Virus record (IMG/VR): IMGVR_UViG_3300011116_000308
Location: 1 to 29,418 of that record
Strand: one strand, 5' to 3'
From: a virus
Length of the DNA: 29,418 nt
Shown here in pieces: positions 6,297-12,821 of the stretch. The stretch's first letter is position 1. Each line of letters begins with the position of its first letter. The translations under genes were made by a program, and so were the position numbers. Under the pieces are notes generated by a model that saw only the letters and a list, made by a program, of their open reading frames with translations, made no database searches and was not told where the DNA came from.

Positions 6297-6984
6297 TTTC
6301 GGAATTTGTTTGTCCCTAGTTATTTAGTGTTTGCGTTATTGTGAAACGCTATCGGTGTGCCAAACCGACCTAAAAGGTAATTCTCCATACCGACTTCCGC
6401 CTTATTTGGATTGCGCTGATTAGCAACTACTGTGGGTGCCTTTATCTGTCACTTTCTAGGACTTACCCGTTGCGTGCGTTCCCTTATTTGCGTGTCATAA
6501 CTCCGTGTAATGTGTTATATCGGCGTATTGTGAACCTTGCCGAATACCGAACCTCTGCCTAATTACTGTTAGTGTGATTATCAGCGACTAACAGATTGTG
6601 CTGGCTATGTTCGGACTTGCACTTTGTTACTGGATACTCTAAACGGTGCAAATAAATAACGAATTTGCTTACCGTTCGTGCCTTCCATTTGAAATAAGTA
6701 TCAAATAAATTTTGCTAAACCGTTTACAGTCCCTAGGGATTTAATGCTGGGCGGTTTGGTTACTCTCTATTTGTTACTTATTTATTTGTCAATTTGCGTG
6801 TGGGTAATTTACTTTCGTGAGCCGAAGTTAGGGTGCCTAGGCGTTAATCCCTGTCCGATTTCTCGGGTAACGGTTTCTCTCGATTTCTAGAACCACTATT
6901 TAGTTATGGAAGTATCCTATCACACCACGCCGAGATGGGTTTTAGAGGGTGTTTTTAACGCCGTTACAGCCCCGTAGAAGCCCG

Positions 6985-7015
6985 ATTATATGCAAATGAT
7001 AGGTAGATATTGCAA
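6985..7015 (-). promoter_or_regulatory. Candidate leftward promoter for the left arm
   Basis: On the minus strand a perfect TATAAT (plus positions 6985-6990) lies 19 bp downstream of TTGCAA (7010-7015). The spacing is slightly long. A transcript from here would start near 6978 and carry some 770 nt of hairpin-rich sequence before the first left-arm gene. A second possible -35 (TTGACA, 6787-6792) has only a poor -10 (TAGAGA). Confidence 0.4.
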
Positions 7016-7038
7016 CTTGTATTTGAGTGGCTTAAATT
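7010..7038 (+). promoter_or_regulatory. Candidate rightward promoter
   Basis: TTGCAA (7010-7015), 17 bp, TAAATT (7033-7038) on the plus strand, upstream of the only plus-strand genes. TTGCAA is its own reverse complement and is also the -35 of the candidate leftward promoter, so the two may be back-to-back. Both hexamers match the consensus at four of six positions, so this is tentative. A second option is TACACT at 7126-7131, placed so that transcription would begin on the ATG at 7138 (leaderless). Confidence 0.3.
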
Positions 7039-7137
7039 GGCTTACAAGGCAGATAGTAGGCATTTGATTAATTCCGCGCAAATGTTACACGGTGTTGCAC
7101 TTGCTATGTTATGTATGTGTGGCTCTACACTTCCGAT

Positions 7138-7368
7138 ATGGCTACATCACCAGATAAATCACATTACACACACATTGAAATACGGTGCGGTGGGTTAATT
7201 GTTGCGTTCGGAACAGAAGCAGAATATCCAGATTTGGTTGATGATTTGGCGGCACGCACACTAAATATGTTCAAAGAAAGCGTTGCGGTTGCAAAAGAAA
7301 ACGGGATTGATATTACAGATATGCGGTTAATTACTGCCGATTATGGCGATGATGACGAAGAAGATTAA
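7138..7368 (+). CDS. Hypothetical plus-strand protein (76 aa)
   Basis: One of only two credible genes on this strand. It begins MATSPDKSHYTHIEIRCGG, has a strand-like GLIVAFGTEAEYPDLVDDLA, a helix, and an acidic C-terminus (DYGDDDEED). Neither ATG 7138 nor the upstream in-frame ATG 7111 has a ribosome binding site. TACACT 7 nt before 7138 would fit a leaderless transcript, which is common in actinobacteria, so I prefer 7138. It overlaps the 29-aa Cys-rich ORF through TAATG. Family not recognised; a small regulator transcribed against the late block is possible. Confidence 0.68.
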   Translation: MATSPDKSHYTHIEIRCGGLIVAFGTEAEYPDLVDDLAARTLNMFKESVAVAKENGIDITDMRLITADYGDDDEED

Positions 7369-7457
7369 TGTGCATAAATTGTGGAGATTGCGGTAAAGAA
7401 CATTCATATGACCCTTTGCAGGGTGTTGATGATGTGGAAGATAATCCTTTAATCTAA
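7368..7457 (+). CDS. Cys-rich microprotein (29 aa)
   Basis: Starts at the ATG of a TAATG overlap with the preceding gene: MCINCGDCGKEHSYDPLQGV, then an acidic tail ending NPLI. Three cysteines and a histidine (CxxCxxC...H) could bind one metal ion. The stop lies 9 nt inside the 3' end of the convergent metallophosphoesterase gene. Very short, so a chance ORF is possible, but the coupled start and the non-random cysteine spacing argue for a real product. Confidence 0.5.
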   Translation: MCINCGDCGKEHSYDPLQGVDDVEDNPLI

Positions 7458-8483
7458 CCAAACTTTGTATTCTGCGGTAACTCTGCCTTTAATTGGGTCA
7501 ATAAAGTGCAAACGTTGTGATGGTATTGCGCTGGCGGCTAATAAATCTCTTGCATACCGATTATCACTCTCAGTTGAACCTGTTTGATAAATACTTCCTA
7601 ATCCGTTTGCCATTGGCCAACAGGCGTGTGTGTGGTAATGCCCCACATAAACATCTCTAAATTCCCACGGATAAGCACCAGACCGCCAACGATTTGCGTG
7701 TTGAACAATGGCAGTAGGTGAAGCAAATCCGTTTCTGCCGACTTCATCACCGTGGATTAATAAAGCCCGATAGTTACCAATTTCAACTCTTTGCACATCA
7801 TCTGGACAATCTTGCCAAGTTAAACGTTTTTCATCTGATAATAACTGGCGTGCCAATTCGTAACACATTCGGTCAATATTATCGTTGCGTGGAACATCTG
7901 CGCGTTTGTTACCAATTCGCCCGTGATTACCCCACTCTGCCACAACTAATACGTTTTCATACATAGATAATGCTTTTCTAATTACATCTGTAATTAATCT
8001 TGATACCGTTACATATTGTTCAAATAACGTGGCATCAACTTCGTGCAATTGCGCAGGATAGTTAAATAAACCTTCAACCATATCTCCACCAAATAGCACT
8101 ACCACATCTTTAACTGGGTGGTCTGCTCTTTGTATTTCGGTAATCTTGTAAGCCTTATCAACAAACTCCATAACTCTTTTGCGCATAACTTCCGAGTTAT
8201 ATGTGGTTGTTTTCTTACTACCTTGCCAATCTGTCATATGCCATAACGCAATTTCGGTAGATTTTTTACGTTTATCAATAACTGGTTCAGATACAGGTTT
8301 AATTGCGCCCATAGCAAGAGTTGCATCTTTAGCGGCTTGTATAGTGGCATCAACTAATTCTTCTGTTCGGTTCTTTGCATCTTTTAGTTGTTTCTGTGTG
8401 CGCACTAATGCTTTACGTAATTCCACCACATCATCTGACTCAATACCCTCTGGTAAATCTGCAAAACGTTTTTCAAGACTCAT
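7449..8483 (-). CDS. Calcineurin-like metallophosphoesterase
   Basis: A 344-aa protein with a helical N-terminus (about 1-60) and a metallophosphoesterase domain. The motifs appear in order: TDWQGS (Asp85), VVLFGGDMVEG (Asp134), EWGNHGR (Asn186, His187), LLIHGDE (His244) and YVGHYHTH (His282, His284). This is the dinuclear-metal site of calcineurin-like enzymes, which cleave phosphomonoesters or phosphodiesters, including DNA in SbcD/Mre11. In the first motif the usual D-x-H is D-W-Q, so one metal ligand is replaced. Its place after the HNH and DUF6378 genes suggests a DNA or nucleotide role. GGAG lies before ATG 8483, which overlaps the upstream gene by 11 nt. Confidence 0.88.
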   Translation of the reverse strand: MSLEKRFADLPEGIESDDVVELRKALVRTQKQLKDAKNRTEELVDATIQAAKDATLAMGAIKPVSEPVIDKRKKSTEIALWHMTDWQGSKKTTTYNSEVMRKRVMEFVDKAYKITEIQRADHPVKDVVVLFGGDMVEGLFNYPAQLHEVDATLFEQYVTVSRLITDVIRKALSMYENVLVVAEWGNHGRIGNKRADVPRNDNIDRMCYELARQLLSDEKRLTWQDCPDDVQRVEIGNYRALLIHGDEVGRNGFASPTAIVQHANRWRSGAYPWEFRDVYVGHYHTHACWPMANGLGSIYQTGSTESDNRYARDLLAASAIPSQRLHFIDPIKGRVTAEYKVWLD

Positions 8484-8724
8484 TTGTTATCTCCATACCG
8501 TGTTGTGTGTAACCAGTTTTGTCTAACCAATTATCTTCGTGTAACGGATTAGATACACAACGGATTGTTTTGCCAGCGTCATACATAAGCGCCACAATAT
8601 GTGGTGGTATATCTTGAATTTTTAATATTGCGCCCCACATACGACCTATTGCGGTGAAATTAATTACTGCATCACCGTGTATTTCTTGTCTATCGGCAAG
8701 AATTTTCTTTACTTTTTCGGACAT
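8473..8724 (-). CDS. DUF6378-like phage protein (83 aa)
   Basis: The sequence VKKILADRQEIHGDAVINF, then MWGAILKIQDIPPHIVALM, and CVSNPLHEDNWLDKTGYTQH matches the layout of the DUF6378 family: an HGD motif, a helical core with I.P..VALM, and a terminal DNW.D..GY segment. These small helical phage proteins resemble MazG-type nucleotide pyrophosphohydrolase folds in shape, but catalytic activity is not established. The start overlaps the end of the 80-aa gene by 16 nt, with no strong ribosome binding site, so translation is probably coupled. Confidence 0.82.
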   Translation of the reverse strand: MSEKVKKILADRQEIHGDAVINFTAIGRMWGAILKIQDIPPHIVALMYDAGKTIRCVSNPLHEDNWLDKTGYTQHGMEITNES

Positions 8725-8951
8725 CTACACATACCATTTCTATGTGCCCGAATTGATTCATTACTACTTTTAATACCTTCTGCGCGTAATGCCATTATTA
8801 CAATATTTGCAGAATAACCTTTAGCCCAAGCATCATCTAACGCTTTTTTATTTTCTGGCGTTAAATTGTCATACATTATTTGATAAGCGCAATATGTATC
8901 TGGTTTTGTTCTCTTAGCCGCGCTTTCTGCAATTCTATCTGCTAACCCCAT
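8709..8951 (-). CDS. Small phage protein, possible DNA-binding (80 aa)
   Basis: Begins MGLADRIAESAAKRTKPDTY and continues with a Cys, a helix ENKKALDDAWAKGYSANIVI, then MALRAEGIKSSNESIRAHRN and a terminal CRCPKK. The final layout (A..L..EG....S..S...HR...C.C) resembles short phage proteins with a terminal helix-turn-helix-like unit; I infer possible nucleic-acid binding. ATG 8951 follows an AAAGG site; a GTG at 8984 without a good site would add 11 residues. Confidence 0.72.
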   Translation of the reverse strand: MGLADRIAESAAKRTKPDTYCAYQIMYDNLTPENKKALDDAWAKGYSANIVIMALRAEGIKSSNESIRAHRNGMCRCPKK

Positions 8952-8998
8952 ATATTTGCCTTTCTCGTTTGCAAAAGCATACACGAAAAAGCAAATGC

Positions 8999-9014
8999 GC
9001 TCGTATTCACGAGC
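8999..9014. repeat. Short stem-loop just after the HNH gene
   Basis: Perfect 6-bp arms GCTCGT/ACGAGC with a 4-nt loop lie 7 nt beyond the HNH stop codon. In the leftward direction a TTTTT tract follows only after a further 8 nt, so it would be a weak terminator. Confidence 0.45.
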
Positions 9015-9020
9015 CGTGTT

Positions 9021-9413
9021 TTATCTTTTACTTATGCGAGCGCAAGTGGCACATCTACGCCCACGCTGACCTTTTACATACTTAGTATTAATAGCAGTAA
9101 ATTCGTGTCCGTTTTTGCAATGGGTTCTGGCACTTCTAGCCTTAACTAGCAAACTTCTTTGAATATTATTTGATTGAGTTATTGCCTGTAAGTGTTTTGG
9201 ATTTACACAACTAGGGTTTCGGCAAATATGGTCTATTACCAATCCTTGCGGAATAGCACCGTGAAAATGCTGAAACGACCAGCGATGCGCAGTAACAGTT
9301 TTTCCATTTTCGTCAGTAAATAATCCATATCCGCTTTTAAGTTTTGATGCTTTCCATAACCAGCACTCATCGCTAATTACGTATTTAGCATTAAATCTGC
9401 CTTCAATATCCAT
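9021..9413 (-). CDS. HNH homing-type endonuclease
   Basis: A 130-aa free-standing HNH nuclease. The core shows AHRWSFQHFHG (His43, Arg44), then GLVIDHICRNPSCVNPKHLQ with the catalytic DH pair (Asp61, His62), structural cysteines (Cys64, Cys69) and Asn71/His74. The C-terminus adds a zinc-finger-like unit (Cys99, His103, Cys121, Cys124) common in phage HNH proteins of this type. An N-terminal WLWKASKLKSGYG strand pair is typical of the same group. Such enzymes spread as mobile genes by cutting related phage DNA. The ribosome binding site is weak and sits at the foot of a 15-bp hairpin. Confidence 0.93.
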   Translation of the reverse strand: MDIEGRFNAKYVISDECWLWKASKLKSGYGLFTDENGKTVTAHRWSFQHFHGAIPQGLVIDHICRNPSCVNPKHLQAITQSNNIQRSLLVKARSARTHCKNGHEFTAINTKYVKGQRGRRCATCARISKR

Positions 9414-9425
9414 ATTAATACCTAA

Positions 9426-9464
9426 TTGCTAGGCGGATAACTTCCCCAATTATCCGCCTAGCAA
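9426..9464 (-). repeat. 15-bp perfect hairpin between holin and HNH genes
   Basis: Arms TTGCTAGGCGGATAA (9426-9440) and TTATCCGCCTAGCAA (9450-9464), loop 9 nt, no mismatch. In the leftward transcript no T tract follows; instead the AGG of the HNH ribosome binding site begins about 2 nt after the stem. It may therefore restrain HNH translation, stabilise the lysis mRNA end, or mark the insertion boundary of the HNH gene. Confidence 0.75.
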
Positions 9465-9470
9465 AAAGCG

Positions 9471-9677
9471 TTATTTAGTTTTTTTCTTACTTACAAGACC
9501 AAATTCTTTTTCAGCCTTGTCCGCCCACTTTACAGCAGGTGCCGCAATTGCGCCAATTAATACCGCATACTCTGGTTTCATATTAGTAACAAGTGCAAGT
9601 CCAGTTGAAATTGCGCTTGCTAAAACTGCGCGTAAATAGGATTTAATTATTGCTTTCTTTTGTGCATCTATTTTCAT
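9471..9677 (-). CDS. Probable holin (68 aa)
   Basis: Small membrane protein next to the endolysin, with two hydrophobic segments, about residues 14-31 (LRAVLASAISTGLALVT) and 36-50 (EYAVLIGAIAAPAVKWA), and a highly charged C-terminus (KKKTK). This size, topology and position fit a holin, which forms the inner-membrane lesion that releases endolysin at lysis. The DKAEKEFGL after the second segment resembles small actinobacteriophage holins. It starts directly after the endolysin stop codon. Confidence 0.8.
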   Translation of the reverse strand: MKIDAQKKAIIKSYLRAVLASAISTGLALVTNMKPEYAVLIGAIAAPAVKWADKAEKEFGLVSKKKTK

Positions 9678-10148
9678 TTATTTTCCTTTTGGTCGAGCAA
9701 CTGCCATAATTGTGGCATAGTTGCGTTTCTTCAAATAATAACCATCACCATTTGATTGACTACCTGCTTTACCGCTAGAAGTATTGCCTTCCCACACATA
9801 CATATATTTCAATGTAGTGTTATGTCCCTTAACAATTCCAACGTGGTCTGGTTCTGCATCTGTATCAAATTGAAAAAATACAATATCGTCTGCTTTTGCT
9901 TGACCAATAGGCACTAGCTGATTTTGCTTGGTTAAATAAGTTAGCCATTCTGCGCAAGATGCAAACCCTTTTGGTTTTGATTTAGGCGCAACTTCGGTAA
10001 TACGACCAGCATCAAAAAATATCTTTGAAGCAGACATAGCGCACCACGGTTGATTATTTAATCCAAACCATTTGCCAAAAGTTGTATTGTTATTTCCGCT
10101 TTCTGTGTAATTCTCAGATGCTTTGCATAACTCTTGAACCGTTGCCAT
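9678..10148 (-). CDS. CHAP-domain endolysin
   Basis: A 156-aa single-domain peptidoglycan hydrolase. The CHAP Cys is seen in NQPWCAMSAS (Cys36), the His in EPDHVGIVKG (His102), and a third polar residue in VWEGNTSS (Glu120 or Asn122). CHAP enzymes cut peptide bonds or the amide link in the bacterial wall and cause lysis. No signal peptide and no separate cell-wall binding domain are seen, so release through a holin is expected. The stop touches the holin start, and its ATG overlaps the upstream membrane gene by 1 nt. Confidence 0.9.
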   Translation of the reverse strand: MATVQELCKASENYTESGNNNTTFGKWFGLNNQPWCAMSASKIFFDAGRITEVAPKSKPKGFASCAEWLTYLTKQNQLVPIGQAKADDIVFFQFDTDAEPDHVGIVKGHNTTLKYMYVWEGNTSSGKAGSQSNGDGYYLKKRNYATIMAVARPKGK

Positions 10149-10405
10149 TATTTGTTGCCTTCCTGTATATGTTGGTCAAATCTGCCTGTTAATTTTGCAA
10201 CATCTCGGTCTATTCTGTCCACACTATCTCTTAATGAACTTCCACCGTTACGGTGAAATTGACTTTCAATCCTGATTAATCTTATATCTTGTTCGGTTAA
10301 TCTAATATCTAATTTGTTCCATATTTTATATGCGCCAAAAGGCAGCACTCCAATAATAGAAACAATCTGCGCAATGGTTAGTGCGGTATTTAAGTCAATG
10401 TTCAT
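10148..10405 (-). CDS. Small membrane protein with coiled coil in lysis cassette (85 aa)
   Basis: One N-terminal transmembrane helix (about residues 8-27, ALTIAQIVSIIGVLPFGAYK) followed by a charged helix with heptad-like spacing (DIRLTEQDIRLIRIESQF, later SVDRIDRDVAKLTGRFDQ). The order hub, this gene, endolysin, holin puts it in the lysis cassette. It resembles DUF2746-type or accessory-holin phage proteins; a second holin or lysis regulator is possible. GAAAGGG precedes ATG 10405. Confidence 0.7.
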   Translation of the reverse strand: MNIDLNTALTIAQIVSIIGVLPFGAYKIWNKLDIRLTEQDIRLIRIESQFHRNGGSSLRDSVDRIDRDVAKLTGRFDQHIQEGNK

Positions 10406-10428
10406 TTGCGCCCTTTCGGGTTATGTGG

Positions 10429-10644
10429 TTATGTCCAAGTAATAACTCTAACATTATCATTTGCATCAACAACTTTTAACAGATTTGTGGTGGTGTTTAA
10501 CCAAATATCACCCTTGCGTGGGTTTGTTGGGTCAGTAGTTACGTTAGGCGCGGTAAATCGTGTAGCCGTTTCAAGTTTTTTTAATCTATTATCTAAATCT
10601 GCAAATATATCTTTAAGATTTGGTGTGTAATTAATATAACCCAT
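10429..10644 (-). CDS. Small structural-type protein (71 aa)
   Basis: Starts MGYINYTPNLKDIFADLDNR, a helix that continues as a short coiled coil (LDNRLKKLETATRF), then a small beta motif, NPRKGDIWLNTTTNLLKVVD. The KGDIWLN...LKVVD segment is the recurring pattern of short phage tail-fibre or tip proteins. Probably a minor component at the tail tip; the start overlaps the hub stop (TAATG). Confidence 0.68.
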   Translation of the reverse strand: MGYINYTPNLKDIFADLDNRLKKLETATRFTAPNVTTDPTNPRKGDIWLNTTTNLLKVVDANDNVRVITWT

Positions 10645-11756
10645 TAGATGCTTCCTGTCGTCAAAGTTAGTGTTACACGTTCAGGTCCATTTTCGCCAGC
10701 CTGAACCGTTAATGCTATAAGTCTGTAAATGCTATCAAGTGTTGTAGGAAAACGGTTATCTGTAATTCTAACTCTAACGTCATCACCAATTTGATATGTG
10801 CCAAATTCAGGGTCTAAGTAAGGCGGTGCAATAACTTTAAGAGTTGTTGGCGGATAAGAAACTGCCGCAACTTGACCAGAGGCAAGAGTATTCAAAACAG
10901 TTGCATCTGTTATATCGGAATAGTTTGCTTGGTCTTCAAGCAACGGCCAACCTGCTGATAATTTACTTGTATCGCTATAAGTAGAAATTAATTTACCTTC
11001 ATTACTTCCTGCACCAAGAACATAAATTGTATTAGCCGCAACTGAACCATCTTCTGGATATGAATACTCAACTATATTTCCTGACGGTAATTCAAATACA
11101 GGCGCACTCAAACTTGTGCTGGAATAAGCCGTTCCTGCTCTTGGATAATAAGTGTTAAAAGATTTGGCAGGGTTTCCATTGCCGTCATAATAAACGCTAA
11201 TTTCAAAATCAAAACCTGTGCTTTGTTTTGATAAATCTTGAATTGCACTAAAAACAGTTTTTAATTCGTATCCGTAATAAACTCTTGAAACTAATACGCC
11301 AGAAGTAATTGTTGAGCCAGAACCTTGATTGTAAAGTAATCCAATATTTCCGTTTAACGCACCTGCGGAGTTAGATATTACCGCTTGCGCAATAGCAAGT
11401 TGGTCGGTATTAGTAAAAGAAGTTGTAGCAGTAATTCTTCGGCGTTCATAATAAGACAAAAATTCTCTGCCTTGAAAAGTTAGAGTTTGAGTATCGCTAT
11501 TGTAATCTCTGCCCCATAAAACACCGCCCCAAACTAATACGCCATTGCGGTCAATATAAACTGCGGTTCTAGCAGGAATAGTTCCATCAGCAATATTAAG
11601 TGCTTCCGCATTAACACCAGATAATAATAAATGTCCTGTGAAAGTTCCTGCCGAATTAAGCGTTTGGGTATAACTAACTCCTGTTAATGGCAATTCTGCC
11701 AAGATTGAGTTAGTTAATAAATCTGCAAATAAATAACGGTATGTTGTGGTTGCCAT
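10644..11756 (-). CDS. Gp37-like tail hub / minor tail protein
   Basis: A 370-aa protein whose N-terminus (YRYLFADLLTNSILAELPLT, followed by a beta-rich segment with VYIDRNGVLVWGGVLWGRDY) matches the siphovirus ReqiPepy6 Gp37-like family, hub proteins at the tail tip of phages of Gram-positive hosts. The middle reads TLTFQGREFLSYYERR, and the end has GDDVRVRITDNRFPTTLDSI and ERVTLTLTTGSI. It should sit at the distal tail end, acting like the gp27/Tal hub. Unusually, several other tail-end genes lie between it and the distal tail protein gene. Confidence 0.82.
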   Translation of the reverse strand: MATTTYRYLFADLLTNSILAELPLTGVSYTQTLNSAGTFTGHLLLSGVNAEALNIADGTIPARTAVYIDRNGVLVWGGVLWGRDYNSDTQTLTFQGREFLSYYERRRITATTSFTNTDQLAIAQAVISNSAGALNGNIGLLYNQGSGSTITSGVLVSRVYYGYELKTVFSAIQDLSKQSTGFDFEISVYYDGNGNPAKSFNTYYPRAGTAYSSTSLSAPVFELPSGNIVEYSYPEDGSVAANTIYVLGAGSNEGKLISTYSDTSKLSAGWPLLEDQANYSDITDATVLNTLASGQVAAVSYPPTTLKVIAPPYLDPEFGTYQIGDDVRVRITDNRFPTTLDSIYRLIALTVQAGENGPERVTLTLTTGSI

Positions 11757-11760
11757 AGCG

Positions 11761-12027
11761 TTACTTTACCGTAGGTTCAATTACTTCTTTCGGAGCAGGA
11801 GTAATCATGCCAATAGAAATTAAATAATCTTCTGTTGGCGGAGTAAATGTATCTGTTTTTTTATCATATTCAGACCAACGAGCAGGCGCATTTTTATCTC
11901 CAAGCCAAATAAATTTATCGTAGTTATATTCAATACAAATACGAGTTGCTAAATCATCATCTTGTTCAGCAAAAACTAAAGTGTTTTCAACGCGATTAGC
12001 AACAAGAAATGTGTAATGTTTTTCCAT
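11761..12027 (-). CDS. Hypothetical tail-region protein (88 aa)
   Basis: Starts MEKHYTFLVANRVENTLVFA and contains YNYDKFIWLGDKNAPARW and a terminal acidic/Pro segment. The pattern (N-terminal hydrophobic strand, a central W/D-rich loop, C-terminal TPPTEDYL) recalls small phage proteins encoded beside tail fibre genes. ATG 12027 follows TGGAG by 7 nt; a TTG at 12054 would also be in frame but lies inside the previous gene and has no such site. Function unknown. Confidence 0.7.
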   Translation of the reverse strand: MEKHYTFLVANRVENTLVFAEQDDDLATRICIEYNYDKFIWLGDKNAPARWSEYDKKTDTFTPPTEDYLISIGMITPAPKEVIEPTVK

Positions 12028-12029
12028 AA

Positions 12030-12821
12030 TTAACTCCAATAAGTAACGCGACAATAACCCGAACCGCCATTAGCACCCGTTGAAGCACCTGAACCAGTAT
12101 AAGCGCCGCCGCCACCGCCGCCTGTATTAGCGGTGCCTGCCGTTGCGGCAGTTGGGGTGTTACTTGCTCCATTACCGCCGCCGCTTGAACCAGGTTGAAC
12201 AAAACCACTGGCGCCAAATCCGCCACCGCCCCCACCGCCAAAATTATTTATACCTATACCTGCAACTGAAGCAGTGCCATTAGCGGCAGTAGCACCAATT
12301 CCACCTTGCGTTCCAATTCCGCCCATTCCGTAAGCAGTGGTTGTTCCGCCTGCGGCAAAAGCAGGACCTCCTGCACCGCCACCTGAACCACCATAAGTAA
12401 CTGTGTTTCCACCTGCGGCACCGCCACCACAACCACCGTTTCCGCCTGCAACGCCTCCTGTTCCAGTAGGATTAAATCCACCGCCACCGCCACCGCCATT
12501 AGCGGTTAATAACGCGCCAAAAGTAGAATTACCACCAGTAGCCCCTGTAAGAGTTCCGCCAGTTCCACCAGCACCAATAGTTACTGTATAAGCAGTATTA
12601 GGAACAACGGTAACGGTTCTCCAAACAACACCACCACCACCACCACCACCACCAATAAAATTAACAGATGCACTTACAGAACCACCACCTTGCCCACCAC
12701 CAGCAACAAGAAAGACTTCAGCCGCTACGCAGTTAGCAGGAGCAGTCCAAGTTCCAGTTGAAGTAAATACATCTACCTTTTGAGTTACACCGCCACTTGT
12801 AGGAATAGTTGATGAACCCAT
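12030..12821 (-). CDS. Glycine-rich tail-tip protein B (263 aa)
   Basis: The N-terminus is MGSSTIPTSGGVTQKVDVFT, then a short TWTAPANCVAAEVFLVAGGG beta segment, followed by long runs of Gly with Thr/Asn/Ala loops to the end (final CRVTYWS). This is the Gly-rich phage domain (xVPAGVxxVxVLxVGGGGGG), which forms repeated structures on virion surfaces. Its start MGSS-x-IP matches its paralogue at 13198-14130. Presumably part of the host-recognition end of the tail, by analogy with polyglycine adhesins. A pure GGT repeat (8 units) lies within it. Confidence 0.78.
   Translation of the reverse strand: MGSSTIPTSGGVTQKVDVFTSTGTWTAPANCVAAEVFLVAGGGQGGGSVSASVNFIGGGGGGGGVVWRTVTVVPNTAYTVTIGAGGTGGTLTGATGGNSTFGALLTANGGGGGGGFNPTGTGGVAGGNGGCGGGAAGGNTVTYGGSGGGAGGPAFAAGGTTTAYGMGGIGTQGGIGATAANGTASVAGIGINNFGGGGGGGFGASGFVQPGSSGGGNGASNTPTAATAGTANTGGGGGGAYTGSGASTGANGGSGYCRVTYWS
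12631..12654. repeat. Pure trinucleotide run encoding poly-Gly
   Basis: Eight uninterrupted CCA units on the plus strand, which read as eight GGT codons in the glycine-rich gene. Slippage would add or remove single glycines without breaking the frame. Other poly-Gly stretches in the same genes use mixed codons, so this run is the most homogeneous. Confidence 0.85.

Larger units (their letters stand above)
6209..7110. other. Large gene-poor, hairpin-rich divergent intergenic region
   Basis: About 900 bp without a convincing gene lies between the leftward left arm and the rightward mini-cluster. Inverted repeats seen: 6245-6267 (TTACGGC/GCCGTAA), 6270-6296 (10-bp arms, one mismatch), 6333-6349 (GCGTT/AACGC), 6566-6594 (CTGTTAGT/ACTAACAG), 6617-6651 (TTGCAC/GTGCAA), 6717-6757 (AAACCG/CGGTTT enclosing TCCCTAGGGA), and 6855-6866 (CCGA/TCGG, a GAAA loop when read on the minus strand). 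An 18-nt element GTCCCTAGnnATTTAnTG occurs twice, at 6312 and 6729. I found no tRNA by eye. Candidate roles: long structured leader, large non-coding RNA, or origin/control region. Confidence 0.6.

Noticed and set aside
6264-6957. CRISPR array or tandem iterons
   Set aside because: Repeats are two-copy or inverted, without regular spacers.
6209-7110. tRNA genes in the gene-free region
   Set aside because: No T-arm GGTTCRANTCC-like sequence, cloverleaf or CCA end found by eye on either strand; a covariance search is needed to be sure.
9426-9464. Hairpin as a leftward intrinsic terminator
   Set aside because: The T tract precedes rather than follows the stem in the leftward transcript.
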